Positions 10,101 through 18,715 are shown, counted from the stretch's first letter. The stretch: DNA of 64,000 nt from Hoeflea_A sp965249925 (GCA_965249925.1 OZ252260.1:62001-126000); one strand, 5' to 3'. Notes: generated by a model from the sequence alone, not told the origin. Made by a program: numbers and translations.

Positions 10101-10767
10101 CGCCGGCATCGGCGCCGCCTCCATCGGCAACCAGTTGATGAGCCCGGTCGGCAATCTCGATTTCACCGACTATCTCATTTTGGAAATCCTGTCGGAGGTA
10201 GCCGGCGGCGATGCGGTGAACCTGCTCAACGTTGCCGTCGGCGAAGACTTCGCATCCTTCTTCAATCTCGGCGGCCGGTTCGATCGCATCGCCACGGCCC
10301 AACCGATCCGGCTGACTGGCGGCGAGACCCTGTTCAACGACAACCAGGTGAGCCTGCGCGCGTTCGGCGAGAACCAGGCTGCCTCTCTGTCGGCTGTATT
10401 TCTGCTCAGCGCCGACGATGTCTCGATGCAGAACAACCAGATCGAATCGGAAAACGAGATGGTGTTCGTGCTGACCAACGCGATCGTCATGGCCAATTCG
10501 ATCCGTGCCATTGGCGGCCGCTTCCAGGCTAAGATCCTCGGCTCCTTCCTGTCGGCCGTGACCGTGTCCAACTTCATGAACACGACAGTGGCGAACCAGG
10601 GCACACATTGTTTCTATGTCGTTGCCCCACATCGCGGCCGCCTCGCCGACGCAAACACGTCGATATTCGGCATGGCGTGGCCACAGTTCTGCGAGTCGAT
10701 CGACAGCATCGCCATTCAGCAATCGAATTCGAAATCTGCCCAGTTGGGACAGCCAACCAAGGGATGA
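7153..10767 (+). CDS. Large protein with DUF6519-like N-terminus and right-handed beta-helix
   Basis: This is a 1204-aa protein. The first ~100 residues (LYSGVVRQQGRTPLDSEENE) resemble the N-terminal domain seen in beta-helix proteins encoded next to contractile injection baseplates. From about residue 470 (VGDGRNSHGDVNLIQLAVN, then ILPGEY) to about 1130 the sequence has the short hydrophobic/Asn-rich strand pattern (IRIEDNTIAEMGLNGI, VTHNLIAGCG, IRRNRLFGGNGNGI) of a pectate-lyase-type parallel beta-helix. No catalytic set is evident. The ATG at 7153 follows a strong Shine-Dalgarno (TAGGAGAG). It is the last large structural-looking gene before the PASTA and DUF4157 genes. A spike/fibre or surface-recognition role is inferred; a carbohydrate-active enzyme on the particle is the alternative. 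Confidence 0.72.
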   Translation: MSADISRHSLRLEQLYSGVVRQQGRTPLDSEENEASDIISLALRRSLAETICSGGTPDGGFAVESLEILPGDEHYDLTYGAGTFYLGGLRVENGPDPETYSDQRDWLDRSLYGDLPDVPALADGETRTDLVWLEGWEQHVSAFEDGELIETALGGVDTTGRKRPMRRVRVATDVPADGCAEAFAELIQRIGDNAEFDPTASALVSTTELTIGFVDTEPVEDLCSPRAEPGFLGARNETIRIAITEPGEFVWSTDATLYRVQVADDTNGNRRRLNFLNEPRDAFAFPLAGQTLELLPWSAILVNNEKAAAPMGRFFEIDNGYDESGSVIVTTDVPLDWENWLTALPASLDGQFDAPGENRFFFARIWTNGEGQGGAPTQATGSGVVLGDTGLTATFSADGKRRDRWIVSARTNTPSRILPWGLHDGEPPMGPKRHLAPLALIHWTGQTGAPPTYEIVDCRHRFRPLCRVNGCCRITVGDGRNSHGDVNLIQLAVNLLPPDGGEICILPGEYEEHVVIDNLANVTLTGCGESTLWLDDGEARPLLHIIGSTDITVRRIAMQNVFAEAIIAEADTANAPDILPEQILLEDLFITISDFGAIAGRGGLDYTLRRCHVELDALSDGIGNGAGVSPAVFLLGTNLTIEDSSVVALDLTQRQQLGLGGYHIGGGSDQVMIRRNRLFGGNGNGITLGSVRMIEWPIPGTNFDSAIEQSFETRVNYTSNYRANMGMAGYYGTPLQINAIGCIDIGPIDPGGDGGEQPDPLFPVSEGPVTNIRIEDNTIAEMGLNGISTHLLSIFQVVFVDEPVDAIAVENMVVWHNRIENCVRGEVPDPGALLRQFIGWGGIALSIAADVEVTHNLIAGCGAGHDSSVCGAFVAIGEDLVFEHNRIEANGRGQVDGGAPRPGRRGGIIIGLGMGGLQTDTIPGSGRRQVNRPALRCHANEIHAPGARALKAILAGPAHVTDNRLTGSGQSLLFSNPFAALAAAGIGAASIGNQLMSPVGNLDFTDYLILEILSEVAGGDAVNLLNVAVGEDFASFFNLGGRFDRIATAQPIRLTGGETLFNDNQVSLRAFGENQAASLSAVFLLSADDVSMQNNQIESENEMVFVLTNAIVMANSIRAIGGRFQAKILGSFLSAVTVSNFMNTTVANQGTHCFYVVAPHRGRLADANTSIFGMAWPQFCESIDSIAIQQSNSKSAQLGQPTKG

Positions 10768-10786
10768 TCAAGCAACGGGTGCTCAG

Positions 10787-12283
10787 ATGGCCAGCAAAAA
10801 CGACAACCGCGACGACTCGATCCGCATCGATCAGAATGCGCTGCTCGGCGAAATGGAGAACTTCACCGGCGCGACACGTCACATCAAGGCCGCCGGCTAC
10901 GGCCTCGCAGCGCCGTTGTCGACGCTGCGCCTGAGCCAGATGCGCGCCGAACGGGCGCGCGCCGTGGCCCGCTACGGAGAAACGAGCGAGACTGTCGCCA
11001 ACCGCACCGCTCAGCTGGACGCCGCAACTATCCGGACGGATGCACTCACCGCCGAATTTAACCGCACACTGGTCGATCCGCCCAAACCGGATATCGATCG
11101 AAACCAGGCAGGCGTCTACGGCCGAGTCATCGAGGCCGGCGCGCCAAAACCCGATCTCATTGTCGGTGCGGTTGACGACAAAGATGAATGGCAGGGCCAC
11201 ACCTGCACCGGTCCGCGCGGCGATTTTGCCTTTTCAACGACGGCCAACATCCCGTTGCGCCTGGTCGTGACCGAAAAATCCGGGGCACCTCTCTATCGCG
11301 ACCAAACCGAACGAACCTACGCTCCGGGTCAGGTTGTTTGGCGCGAGATCGATCTCGCCATCACCGAGAAACCCTGCGACACCGGGGAAGGCGGCAATGG
11401 TGAGGAGCCCGAGCCGGAACTGGTCGTGGTGCCACCGCTGGTAGGGCTCGCGGAAGCGGACGCGGTCGATACGCTGCGCAAGGAAGGCCTGGTGCGCGGC
11501 GATCGCTCCACCCGTCCCGATGAGGATAATGTCGGTAAAGTGGTCGAACAGGATCCCGAATCGGGCAGCGAGGTCGAGCGCGGCTCCGCGGTGGCGATCG
11601 TCGTCGGTGTGTCGCAACAGATCCTCATGCCGGACGTGGTCGGCGCGCCGATTAACATCGCCAAGGAAAAACTGTCCCAGCTCCCACATCAATCGATCGA
11701 CATCGAGGAGGAAGTGGAACCCAACCGCGTCGGCATTGTCGTGGCGCAAGTGCCGGACAAGGACACCATTCTGACGGATGGCACGCAGATCACGCTGACG
11801 GTCGGCATCAACGACCGGATGATTATGCCGCGTCTCATCGGCAACAAGCGTGAAGAGGCTGTCGCAACGCTGACTGGACTGGGCATAACCAAGATCGAGT
11901 TTTCGCAACGCACGGATCCGCAGAGCGTCGGGCTTGTCGTCGATCAGGACCCGCAATCCGGCAAGACGATCGAAACGGACACCTCGGTTTCCCTTGTTAT
12001 CGGCGTCAGGGGCAATCGTCCAGACTTCGATACCGATCACCGTTTCGACGCGGTCCTGACACAGGTCGCTGCGGACGATCGCTTCGCACAGCTTCGTATC
12101 GACCGCGACCGGCTGGAACAGGTTTTCAAAGACAACAGCTTAGCCGAAACCGCGGAACTACGGCGGTTGAGCAAGGCGCAACCCGCGGCCATCCGCTCCG
12201 AGCTTCGATTGTCGACCCTCAATTCCGCCAAGCTGCTGCGAACGTTGCTTCGGGCAGCCTTCAAGAAGCTCGACGAGGGCTGA
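10787..12283 (+). CDS. PASTA-repeat protein with carboxypeptidase-regulatory-like domain
   Basis: The frame is open further upstream, but the ATG at 10787 lies 19 nt after the previous stop and gives a 498-aa protein, so I place the start there. Residues 1-100 are helical and charged. Residues about 108-195 form a beta-sandwich-like segment (VYGRVIEAGAPKPDL, TGPRGDFAFS). There are three PASTA domains at about 213-274 (VVPPLVGLAEADAV), 279-341 (LMPDVVGAPINIAKEKL) and 345-408 (IMPRLIGNKREEAVATL), each ending in a V-V-G-V/I-type strand. The tail 412-498 is helical. There is no signal peptide or membrane segment, unlike PASTA proteins that sense peptidoglycan in PknB kinases or PBPs. Inside an injection-type operon the PASTA units could help bind a cell-wall-like ligand or act as spacers; that role is inference. 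Confidence 0.75.
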   Translation: MASKNDNRDDSIRIDQNALLGEMENFTGATRHIKAAGYGLAAPLSTLRLSQMRAERARAVARYGETSETVANRTAQLDAATIRTDALTAEFNRTLVDPPKPDIDRNQAGVYGRVIEAGAPKPDLIVGAVDDKDEWQGHTCTGPRGDFAFSTTANIPLRLVVTEKSGAPLYRDQTERTYAPGQVVWREIDLAITEKPCDTGEGGNGEEPEPELVVVPPLVGLAEADAVDTLRKEGLVRGDRSTRPDEDNVGKVVEQDPESGSEVERGSAVAIVVGVSQQILMPDVVGAPINIAKEKLSQLPHQSIDIEEEVEPNRVGIVVAQVPDKDTILTDGTQITLTVGINDRMIMPRLIGNKREEAVATLTGLGITKIEFSQRTDPQSVGLVVDQDPQSGKTIETDTSVSLVIGVRGNRPDFDTDHRFDAVLTQVAADDRFAQLRIDRDRLEQVFKDNSLAETAELRRLSKAQPAAIRSELRLSTLNSAKLLRTLLRAAFKKLDEG

Positions 12284-12288
12284 CAACA

Positions 12289-15200
12289 ATGGCGGACCGC
12301 GCCGTCGAACATGCCACGCCCCAGGTCGCACGGTCCGGGCCGCGCGCCAATACCCTTGCCCGCCCTGCCCTACCGCTTCAGGCCAAGCTGACGGTTGGGC
12401 CGGCGCATGACCGCTTCGAGGCAGAGGCCGATCGGCTGGCGGATCGGGTGGTGGCAAGCCGTGGTCCGGCAGATGCCGCACCGCCGGTAACCATCTCGTC
12501 ACTGCCAACGACCGGAACGGCGCACCGCAAAGCGGCCGACGCGGCACCGGAAGAGCTGGAAGAAACACCGCAACTGATCGCACAGTCAAAACGCGAGAAC
12601 GGATCCTCGGCTCCGGAAGAGCCGGAAGATCCACTGCAAAATCTCCTGTCGCAACGCGATACCGCGGGCGGCGGACCGGCCGGGGCGTTCACCGCACCCG
12701 CATCCGTCGAACGAACGATCACCGGTATGCGGTCCGGACCGGCACGCAGTCTCGATCCGGCCACGCGCGGCACCATGGAAACCGGCATCGGCCGTGATTT
12801 TTCCAGCGTGCGCATCCATGACGGAGCACGCGCGGCCAATGCTGCGCGGGCATTGCGGGCCAAAGCCTTCACCGTCGGCAACGACGTGTTTTTCGGGACC
12901 GGACAGTATCAGCCGCAGACCACCGGAGGACAGCGTCTGATTGCCCACGAACTGGCCCACACGATCCAGCAGTCCGGTGGGTCGGGGCATGCCCAACCGA
13001 TGCGTATTCAGCGCGACACCACCGGAGACGGCAATTCGGAGATCGAGCCGGACGAAAACCAGCGAGACGTTGCGGAACCGCCGCCGCCCGACATTTTCGA
13101 ACACCCGCAAAAGGGCAAGATCGACATGGCCCGGCGGGAAATCGAATTGCCCGAACTGGAATTGCCGCAGCTCGTCGGTACGCTCAAGGGAGCCGCTGGA
13201 GGCGAGACTGCGCCCGCGGCAAGCAGCGGCACGCTGCCCGCCGCCGGGTCCCAGTACCGGCTCGCCCCGGTACCGGCGCGCGATCCGAGCAGCCGGGCCT
13301 ATCAGGTCTGGACGGAATATGCACAATCCAACTGGGCGCCGCGCGTGCAGCAAGGACTGACTGAACACCTGACCCAGTACCCTGACGCCGCGGACGTCCA
13401 GAAAGACGGTGAAAACGTCTACTTCCTGCGCCGCGGCAGCAGCGCCAGCCCGAGTTCTCTGCTGATCGGCACGGTATCGGAAATCGCCAACAGTGACCTT
13501 GGCCTGCGACCGCAATGGACGCAGGGCGGCGGCGAAGCGTCGCTTGATGCCGACCACATCCTGGAATGGCAGCTGGGCGGCGCCGACAGCGCCCTCAACA
13601 TGTGGCTGCTCAAGTCGGACTATAACCAGACGGTCGGCAACCAGATCAAGAACCGGGTGCGCGACAACGCTCGCGAACTGCTCGATGCGGCCCATCGGGA
13701 CGACACCGTCAAGGACGATTCCCGGTTGCCGCCGGCCAGTGTCGCCGGCGTCACGCTGACGCGCCAGAGCTGGACCTACGTCTTTCGCGAGGTCAAGAGC
13801 GGTCGCGGCTTCGCCCGAGCGCCGCGCAACGCCTACTGGACAAAGGCGCAGATCCAGAACGCCGACCACCTGCGTGTCACCCGCCCGTTGAGCGACCCGG
13901 ATCTGGTCGATCTCGGGCTCAAGTTCGAACCGGGGACCATGCCAACGCGTTTCCTGGTCTTCCCGAACGAACAGGGCGGCAAATTCGCTGAATTCCGCAT
14001 CAACCGGGACGGCAGTGTGCGCCGGCCGAGCTTCTTTTTCCCGGGTCTCGTGCTGGTCGGCAATCCGACCTACGACCCGCCGGCCGCGGCCGACGATCCG
14101 GCGCATGCGCTGCACGTGCGCATTGCCCGCCAGCGCCGCAGCGGCGGCGACCTGCTGCAATCGACGACCGAACAGGACATCGATGTGCTGGCGCAACCAC
14201 ATCTCGGCGCCGGCGGCTATGTCAATCGCGACCAACTTTTGCGGCTGTTTCACGGAGCCACCTTCACCAAGCTGAGCCCGGTGAGTTTCCAGCAGGTCGG
14301 CCTCGACGCCAATGGCGTGCTGCAGGGCAGCGGCGAGATCCTGGCCACCAAGTTCCTGTTTCCCGGCCTGCATATTCCGTTGATGATCCAGGGAACGGAC
14401 ATCTTCATTGCGTTCCCGATACCGACGGAGAGCCTGCGGTTCGGCCCGCTGGAGGTGACAGAGGCTGCGCTCAATCTCGGCGTCGGCGAGAACGGCTTCT
14501 TTGTCGAAGGCTTAGCCAATCTGGCCGTCGCCTCGGTCGGTTCGGGTCAGCTGGCTGCCCGCGCGGAACGCGACGATGTGGTGCTGTCGGGCAGTTTCCA
14601 GCTCGACATGGACTTCCTCAATCCGGCGGAAGTGTCGCTGTCCTATTCGTTCAACAACGACCAGCTCAGCGGCAGCGCGACACTCGGTGTGCAGTCGGAA
14701 GCTCTTCCCGGCGTTGAGGGCGGCGAAGTCACCGTCACCTTTTCCAACGATTCGCTTGGCGTCACTGGCCGGCTTGATCTCGGCGGCCCGCTCGCCGGCT
14801 CCTCGGTGACCGTCGGCTACACGCCGCAGGAGGGTTTGAGCATCGCGGCCGAGGACATCCCCCTGCCGGTCGACCGGCTGCCGGGGATTTCCAACGCGAC
14901 GGTGTCGATTTCGGCCAACCGCAACGCCGAAACCGGTGCCTGGCTTGTCGCCGGCTCCGGTTCGGCCGATATCACGGCACCCTCCGCCTCCGGATCGATC
15001 GACGTGACCTACAATGCCGGCGCCGTTCTCATCCACGGTCAGGGTCAGGTTGCGGCGGGACCGGCGACCGGAACCATCGACGTCACCGTCACCAACATGC
15101 AGATCGACGACGAAGGCAATCCGGTCGAAGGCACCGTTTCCGACACCTTCACCGCCTGGGGCCGTGGCACCGCCTCCATGACCTTCGGCATTCTCACCGG

Positions 15201-15960
15201 CACGGCAGGGCTCGAATACACGCCGGACGGGCGCGTCATCATTACCGGCGAGATCGCCCTTCCGCCGCGCTTCGATGTCTTCGATCGCATGGAATACAAC
15301 CGGCGCCTGCTGTCATTGGAAACTCCGGAGTTTCCGATCTGGGGCCTGTCGCTCGGCGGCATCGGTTTCGGCATTTTCGCCAGCGCCGACGGCTATATCA
15401 ATTTCGACGCCTGGATCGGCCCCGGCACGCTGGAAGACACGCGCATCGGCGCCGAAATGGACCTGGAGCGGCCACAGGAGGCGACGGTTACCGGCAACGC
15501 CCGTTTCGTCATTCCGGCCTATGCCGGGTTCCGGCTCGGGATCGGTGCCAACCTCACGGCCCGCGCCGCGGTCGCCTTCGTGCGCGGCCGGGTCGGCATC
15601 ACCGGGGACCTCGGTCTCGGCGTCTCCGGCAGCCTCGACATCGGCGTCAACTGGTCCCAGGCGACCGGTCTGGAGCTCGACGCCGCGGCCACTGTCGAGG
15701 CGCAGCCGAAATTCCGCATCGGCATCGAGGCCTCGGTGACCGCCGGCGTCGATCTCGTCGTCGAGGAGATTTCCAAGACCTTCGGCCCGTGGGAGAGCAC
15801 ACTGGGCGAGTTCGGCCCCGACATGACGCTCAGCGTCACCATGCCGGGGCGTTGGACCGAGGCCGAGGGGCTCGACCTCGATCTTGACGACATCCAGGTC
15901 ACGTTGCCCAGTTTCGACACCCAAAGTGTGCTCGACAGCGCGTTCGACACGCTGACCTGA
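12289..15960 (+). CDS. DUF4157 (eCIS-associated) protein with HNH-like motif and beta-rich C-terminus; candidate cargo
   Basis: This is a 1223-aa protein beginning 5 nt after the PASTA gene. Residues 34-53 carry the leader motif common in this family (GPAHDRFEAEADRLADRV). Residues about 145-230 are DUF4157: IGRDFSSVRIHDG, then AFTVGNDVFFGTGQY and the zinc-protease-like HELAH at 220-224 (HELAHTIQQSG). At 420-431 there is DADHILEWQLGG followed by NMWLLKSDYN, an HNH-nuclease-like pattern (D-H-x-x-E-x-Q-x-G-G, N-x-W-L-L). From about 690 on the protein is a long run of alternating beta strands and Gly-rich turns. DUF4157 is strongly tied to extracellular contractile injection loci and is often on loaded effectors. 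The metallopeptidase-like motif may be structural or self-processing, and the HNH segment is a candidate toxin activity. Effector status is inferred. Confidence 0.75.
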   Translation: MADRAVEHATPQVARSGPRANTLARPALPLQAKLTVGPAHDRFEAEADRLADRVVASRGPADAAPPVTISSLPTTGTAHRKAADAAPEELEETPQLIAQSKRENGSSAPEEPEDPLQNLLSQRDTAGGGPAGAFTAPASVERTITGMRSGPARSLDPATRGTMETGIGRDFSSVRIHDGARAANAARALRAKAFTVGNDVFFGTGQYQPQTTGGQRLIAHELAHTIQQSGGSGHAQPMRIQRDTTGDGNSEIEPDENQRDVAEPPPPDIFEHPQKGKIDMARREIELPELELPQLVGTLKGAAGGETAPAASSGTLPAAGSQYRLAPVPARDPSSRAYQVWTEYAQSNWAPRVQQGLTEHLTQYPDAADVQKDGENVYFLRRGSSASPSSLLIGTVSEIANSDLGLRPQWTQGGGEASLDADHILEWQLGGADSALNMWLLKSDYNQTVGNQIKNRVRDNARELLDAAHRDDTVKDDSRLPPASVAGVTLTRQSWTYVFREVKSGRGFARAPRNAYWTKAQIQNADHLRVTRPLSDPDLVDLGLKFEPGTMPTRFLVFPNEQGGKFAEFRINRDGSVRRPSFFFPGLVLVGNPTYDPPAAADDPAHALHVRIARQRRSGGDLLQSTTEQDIDVLAQPHLGAGGYVNRDQLLRLFHGATFTKLSPVSFQQVGLDANGVLQGSGEILATKFLFPGLHIPLMIQGTDIFIAFPIPTESLRFGPLEVTEAALNLGVGENGFFVEGLANLAVASVGSGQLAARAERDDVVLSGSFQLDMDFLNPAEVSLSYSFNNDQLSGSATLGVQSEALPGVEGGEVTVTFSNDSLGVTGRLDLGGPLAGSSVTVGYTPQEGLSIAAEDIPLPVDRLPGISNATVSISANRNAETGAWLVAGSGSADITAPSASGSIDVTYNAGAVLIHGQGQVAAGPATGTIDVTVTNMQIDDEGNPVEGTVSDTFTAWGRGTASMTFGILTGTAGLEYTPDGRVIITGEIALPPRFDVFDRMEYNRRLLSLETPEFPIWGLSLGGIGFGIFASADGYINFDAWIGPGTLEDTRIGAEMDLERPQEATVTGNARFVIPAYAGFRLGIGANLTARAAVAFVRGRVGITGDLGLGVSGSLDIGVNWSQATGLELDAAATVEAQPKFRIGIEASVTAGVDLVVEEISKTFGPWESTLGEFGPDMTLSVTMPGRWTEAEGLDLDLDDIQVTLPSFDTQSVLDSAFDTLT

Positions 15961-15964
15961 GCGG

Positions 15965-18715
15965 CTACGCGATATCGACGAAACCGAGTGCCGACAGCTG
16001 GTCGAGAACACCGCCCTGATCGGTGAGTACACCGTTCCAGTCAGGCGCCGTCAGATTGTCCATCGTCAGATCCTCGGCCTGCACACCGCTCAGCACATAC
16101 TGATGCCCGCCATTGTTGGCGATCGTGAACACCAGATCCGCATCGATTTCGGCGACCGAGACGAGCGACGTCGGAAGCGAGCCGAAATCGAGCACGTCCT
16201 CTGATGGATCGAAATCCTGGATGACTTCCTCGACGCCCCAGTTCCAGGTCAGATGATAGACATCCTGCCCGTCGCCGGTTCCGCCGGGGTTGTCATCGCC
16301 TGGATCACCGGAGCCGTCATCATTCGGATCGCCGGTGTCGCCGTCGTCCACCGGATCATCGGTGCCGCCGTCATCCCCGGGACCGCCATCGGAATCCCCG
16401 TCATCCGGAACGTCTGTCCAGAACACACCGTCCCGTGTCTGATGCCCGTCGGTGACCTGTCCGTCCGGGCCTTCCGGCGTCAGAAGATCCTCGCGCGACA
16501 CCAGGCCGACATCGTTCTGGCTGAACCCGAAGGGCTCTTCCAGCCGGTCTTCCATCACCTGGTCATGGTGAAATTCGAGGGTGCCGGGATGCAGGTCGGC
16601 CAGTATGATGCCAGTGAACGTAAAACTCTGGCCGGATGGCTCGGTGCTGATCACCAATCCCTGGTCGGTGTCTTCCACGGACAAGAGTTCCCGGGTTCCG
16701 TAGTACAGGAAGCTGATCTTCATGGTGAGCGGGTCGAAATTATCGATCACTTCGTGCACGCCATACTCATGCGAACGGATATAAACGGTGTCCGCTTCGC
16801 GCGGCCCGACGCCCTTTTCCCAGGACAGCACGCCGCCGATATCCTGCCGAAAGTGCTCGTTTCCAACCACTCCGAAATTGGCGACCGTCAGGTCCTGGAA
16901 CTGCACGCCCTGCACAACCTGCATGTCGGGCCCCCAGGGATTGTCGACAATAAGTTCACCCCCCGGCGTGAGGTTGGTGATCATGTTGTGGACCGAGATA
17001 TCGCCGAAATCCAGAACGTCGCGGACCACATCGAAGCCGACAATATCGTCCTTGCTGTAATCGGCCTGGTAGATCACGCCTCCGGCGTCGCTGGTTCCCA
17101 GGATGACCGGTGGGTTGGAACCGTCATCGTCATAGACGATCGGCGGATTGGTCACGCCGCCGCCGTTCGGATCTTCGGCGACCTGGCCAAGGATCTCACT
17201 GGCCGTCGCATCGGCCATGATGGTGAAATTGGCGGCCGTCAGGTCGGACAGCGAAACACCCTGCAGCGTCACCGTCTGCATGTTGGCCGGCATCGTAAAC
17301 ACCACATTGCCGTCGATCTCGACGATGTCGATGGCCTCCGGGCCGAACCAGTCGACAAAGATCGTATCGGTGGCCGGATCGAAATCGGTGATCATCGTAT
17401 TCTCGCCCCAGGCCCAGGTGATCACCACCGTCGCCGTGTCCTTGGTCACACCGGCCGAGCCGTTGCCGGCCACGGGTGTGCCGCCACCGCCCGATCCGCC
17501 GCCGGTGTCCGGAGTATCGTCGCCGTCGGAACCGTCGTCGCCTGAGCCGTCATCTCCGGTATCGGGCGTATCGTCATCGCCGTCGTCGCCCGAGCCGTCA
17601 TCTCCTGTGTCGGGCGTATCGTCGTCGCCGCCATCGTCGCCGGTACCGGGATCGTCCGAATCGTCGCCGGTCGAATTATCGTCGTCAGCCGAACCGACCA
17701 GCGCGAGAATCTCCTGAGCCGCAGTCGAATCGAGGATGGTGAAATTGCCCGTGTCGAGTTCGGACAGCCCGACACCGACGAGCGTTATCGACTGATTGTT
17801 GGTGGGGATCGAGAAAACCGTGCTGCCGTTTTGCTCGAAGACATTGATATGGTCCGCGGTGAACCAGCCGATGAAAATCGTTCCGCCGTTCGGATCGAAG
17901 TCGTCGATGGTCTGTTGGTTGCCCCAATTCCAGTCGATGACCACATCCGCCGTTTCCGGTGTGACGTCGGCAAGGCCGTTGCCGCCAGAGGGGTTGAGCC
18001 CTTCGTCACCGGTCAGCCGATCCTCGAAATAGGTGATGAGCTCCCCGGTCGACGGCGAGTCGTAGCCGCCGAACTGCTCGATATATTGCAGAATGGAGGT
18101 GCCGAATTCGTCGATGCTGACGGATCCGCTGCGCAAGAGGTCGACCACCGCCGGCGCGCCGCGCAGATGGGCGCCGGCCAGAATGCCGGTCAGGGTCAAT
18201 TCGACGCTGCCCGAGCCACCGCTGTAGGAATAGCTGATCGACTGGCCGAGGTAATCGTCCAGGCTCTCGCCCTGTTCGGCGAGCAGCCGCTCGATGATCG
18301 TCAGATTGTAACCGAAGGCCTCGCGGATCGCGACTTCCTGCGCGCCCTGCGTCATGAAGTCGTCCAGCGAGTTGACCCCGTTCTTGCCGGTCCAGGTGCC
18401 GTCCCAGGTGTTCGATGCGGCGCCGTTGCCGTAGTAGAAATCGTCGTCGTAGTAGCCGAGATCGATCAGCAGCGCCTCGCCGAACTGATAACCGACAAAC
18501 CCGAAGGTGTTTGTCGAACGGTAGGCCATCGACAGCCATTCCTCGTCGGACAGCTGCGACCAACTGGTGTATTGCGGAAAGAAATCCTCCACGGTTCCGC
18601 CAGCCCATTGATTGAGCTGCGCGTCCACGATGATGCCAGCGTTGTACCGCTCCCGATCCCAACCGGATTCGAAGGCGAGCAGGGCGGACAAAAAGTCTTC
18701 GAAGGTGCCGTTCAT
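15965..18715 (-). CDS. Secreted-type protein: lysozyme-like N-terminus, Asp/Gly linker, five beta repeats
   Basis: This 916-aa protein is convergent with the DUF4157 gene (4 nt between stops). Residues 1-235 read like a lysozyme/transglycosylase-type domain: LLAFESGWDRERYN with a candidate acidic Glu16, GFVGYQFGEALLIDLGYY, WTGKNGVNSLDDFM, LTLTGILAGAHLRGA and FGTSILQYIEQFGGY, the order found in phage muramidase-like domains. Five repeats of about 85 residues follow, each with a W/Y-G-x-x-x-x-I-x-D-F-D-P core and ending L-x-x-x-N-F-T; some are separated by acidic linkers (DDGSGDDGDDDTPDTG). There is no N-terminal signal peptide; the C-terminus (LDQLSALGFVDIA) is hydrophobic and could suit type I secretion. 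The lysozyme assignment rests on motif reading alone and is moderate; the protein may also be a calcium-binding surface protein. Confidence 0.55.
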   Translation of the reverse strand: MNGTFEDFLSALLAFESGWDRERYNAGIIVDAQLNQWAGGTVEDFFPQYTSWSQLSDEEWLSMAYRSTNTFGFVGYQFGEALLIDLGYYDDDFYYGNGAASNTWDGTWTGKNGVNSLDDFMTQGAQEVAIREAFGYNLTIIERLLAEQGESLDDYLGQSISYSYSGGSGSVELTLTGILAGAHLRGAPAVVDLLRSGSVSIDEFGTSILQYIEQFGGYDSPSTGELITYFEDRLTGDEGLNPSGGNGLADVTPETADVVIDWNWGNQQTIDDFDPNGGTIFIGWFTADHINVFEQNGSTVFSIPTNNQSITLVGVGLSELDTGNFTILDSTAAQEILALVGSADDDNSTGDDSDDPGTGDDGGDDDTPDTGDDGSGDDGDDDTPDTGDDGSGDDGSDGDDTPDTGGGSGGGGTPVAGNGSAGVTKDTATVVITWAWGENTMITDFDPATDTIFVDWFGPEAIDIVEIDGNVVFTMPANMQTVTLQGVSLSDLTAANFTIMADATASEILGQVAEDPNGGGVTNPPIVYDDDGSNPPVILGTSDAGGVIYQADYSKDDIVGFDVVRDVLDFGDISVHNMITNLTPGGELIVDNPWGPDMQVVQGVQFQDLTVANFGVVGNEHFRQDIGGVLSWEKGVGPREADTVYIRSHEYGVHEVIDNFDPLTMKISFLYYGTRELLSVEDTDQGLVISTEPSGQSFTFTGIILADLHPGTLEFHHDQVMEDRLEEPFGFSQNDVGLVSREDLLTPEGPDGQVTDGHQTRDGVFWTDVPDDGDSDGGPGDDGGTDDPVDDGDTGDPNDDGSGDPGDDNPGGTGDGQDVYHLTWNWGVEEVIQDFDPSEDVLDFGSLPTSLVSVAEIDADLVFTIANNGGHQYVLSGVQAEDLTMDNLTAPDWNGVLTDQGGVLDQLSALGFVDIA
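17532..17627. repeat. Two imperfect 48-bp tandem units inside the 916-aa gene
   Basis: Units at 17532-17579 and 17580-17627 differ at only a few positions and encode the 16-residue acidic linker DDDTPDTGDDGSGDDG twice on the minus strand. The surrounding linker (about 17476-17690) is similarly built of GDD/DGS codons. Such in-frame repeats expand and contract by slippage, giving a length-variable linker between the second and first beta repeats. Confidence 0.85.

Noticed and set aside
9055..10722. 555-aa minus-strand frame inside the beta-helix gene
   Set aside because: Antisense of a clear beta-helix protein; Arg/Gly/Asp-rich without motifs, a usual shadow in high-GC DNA.
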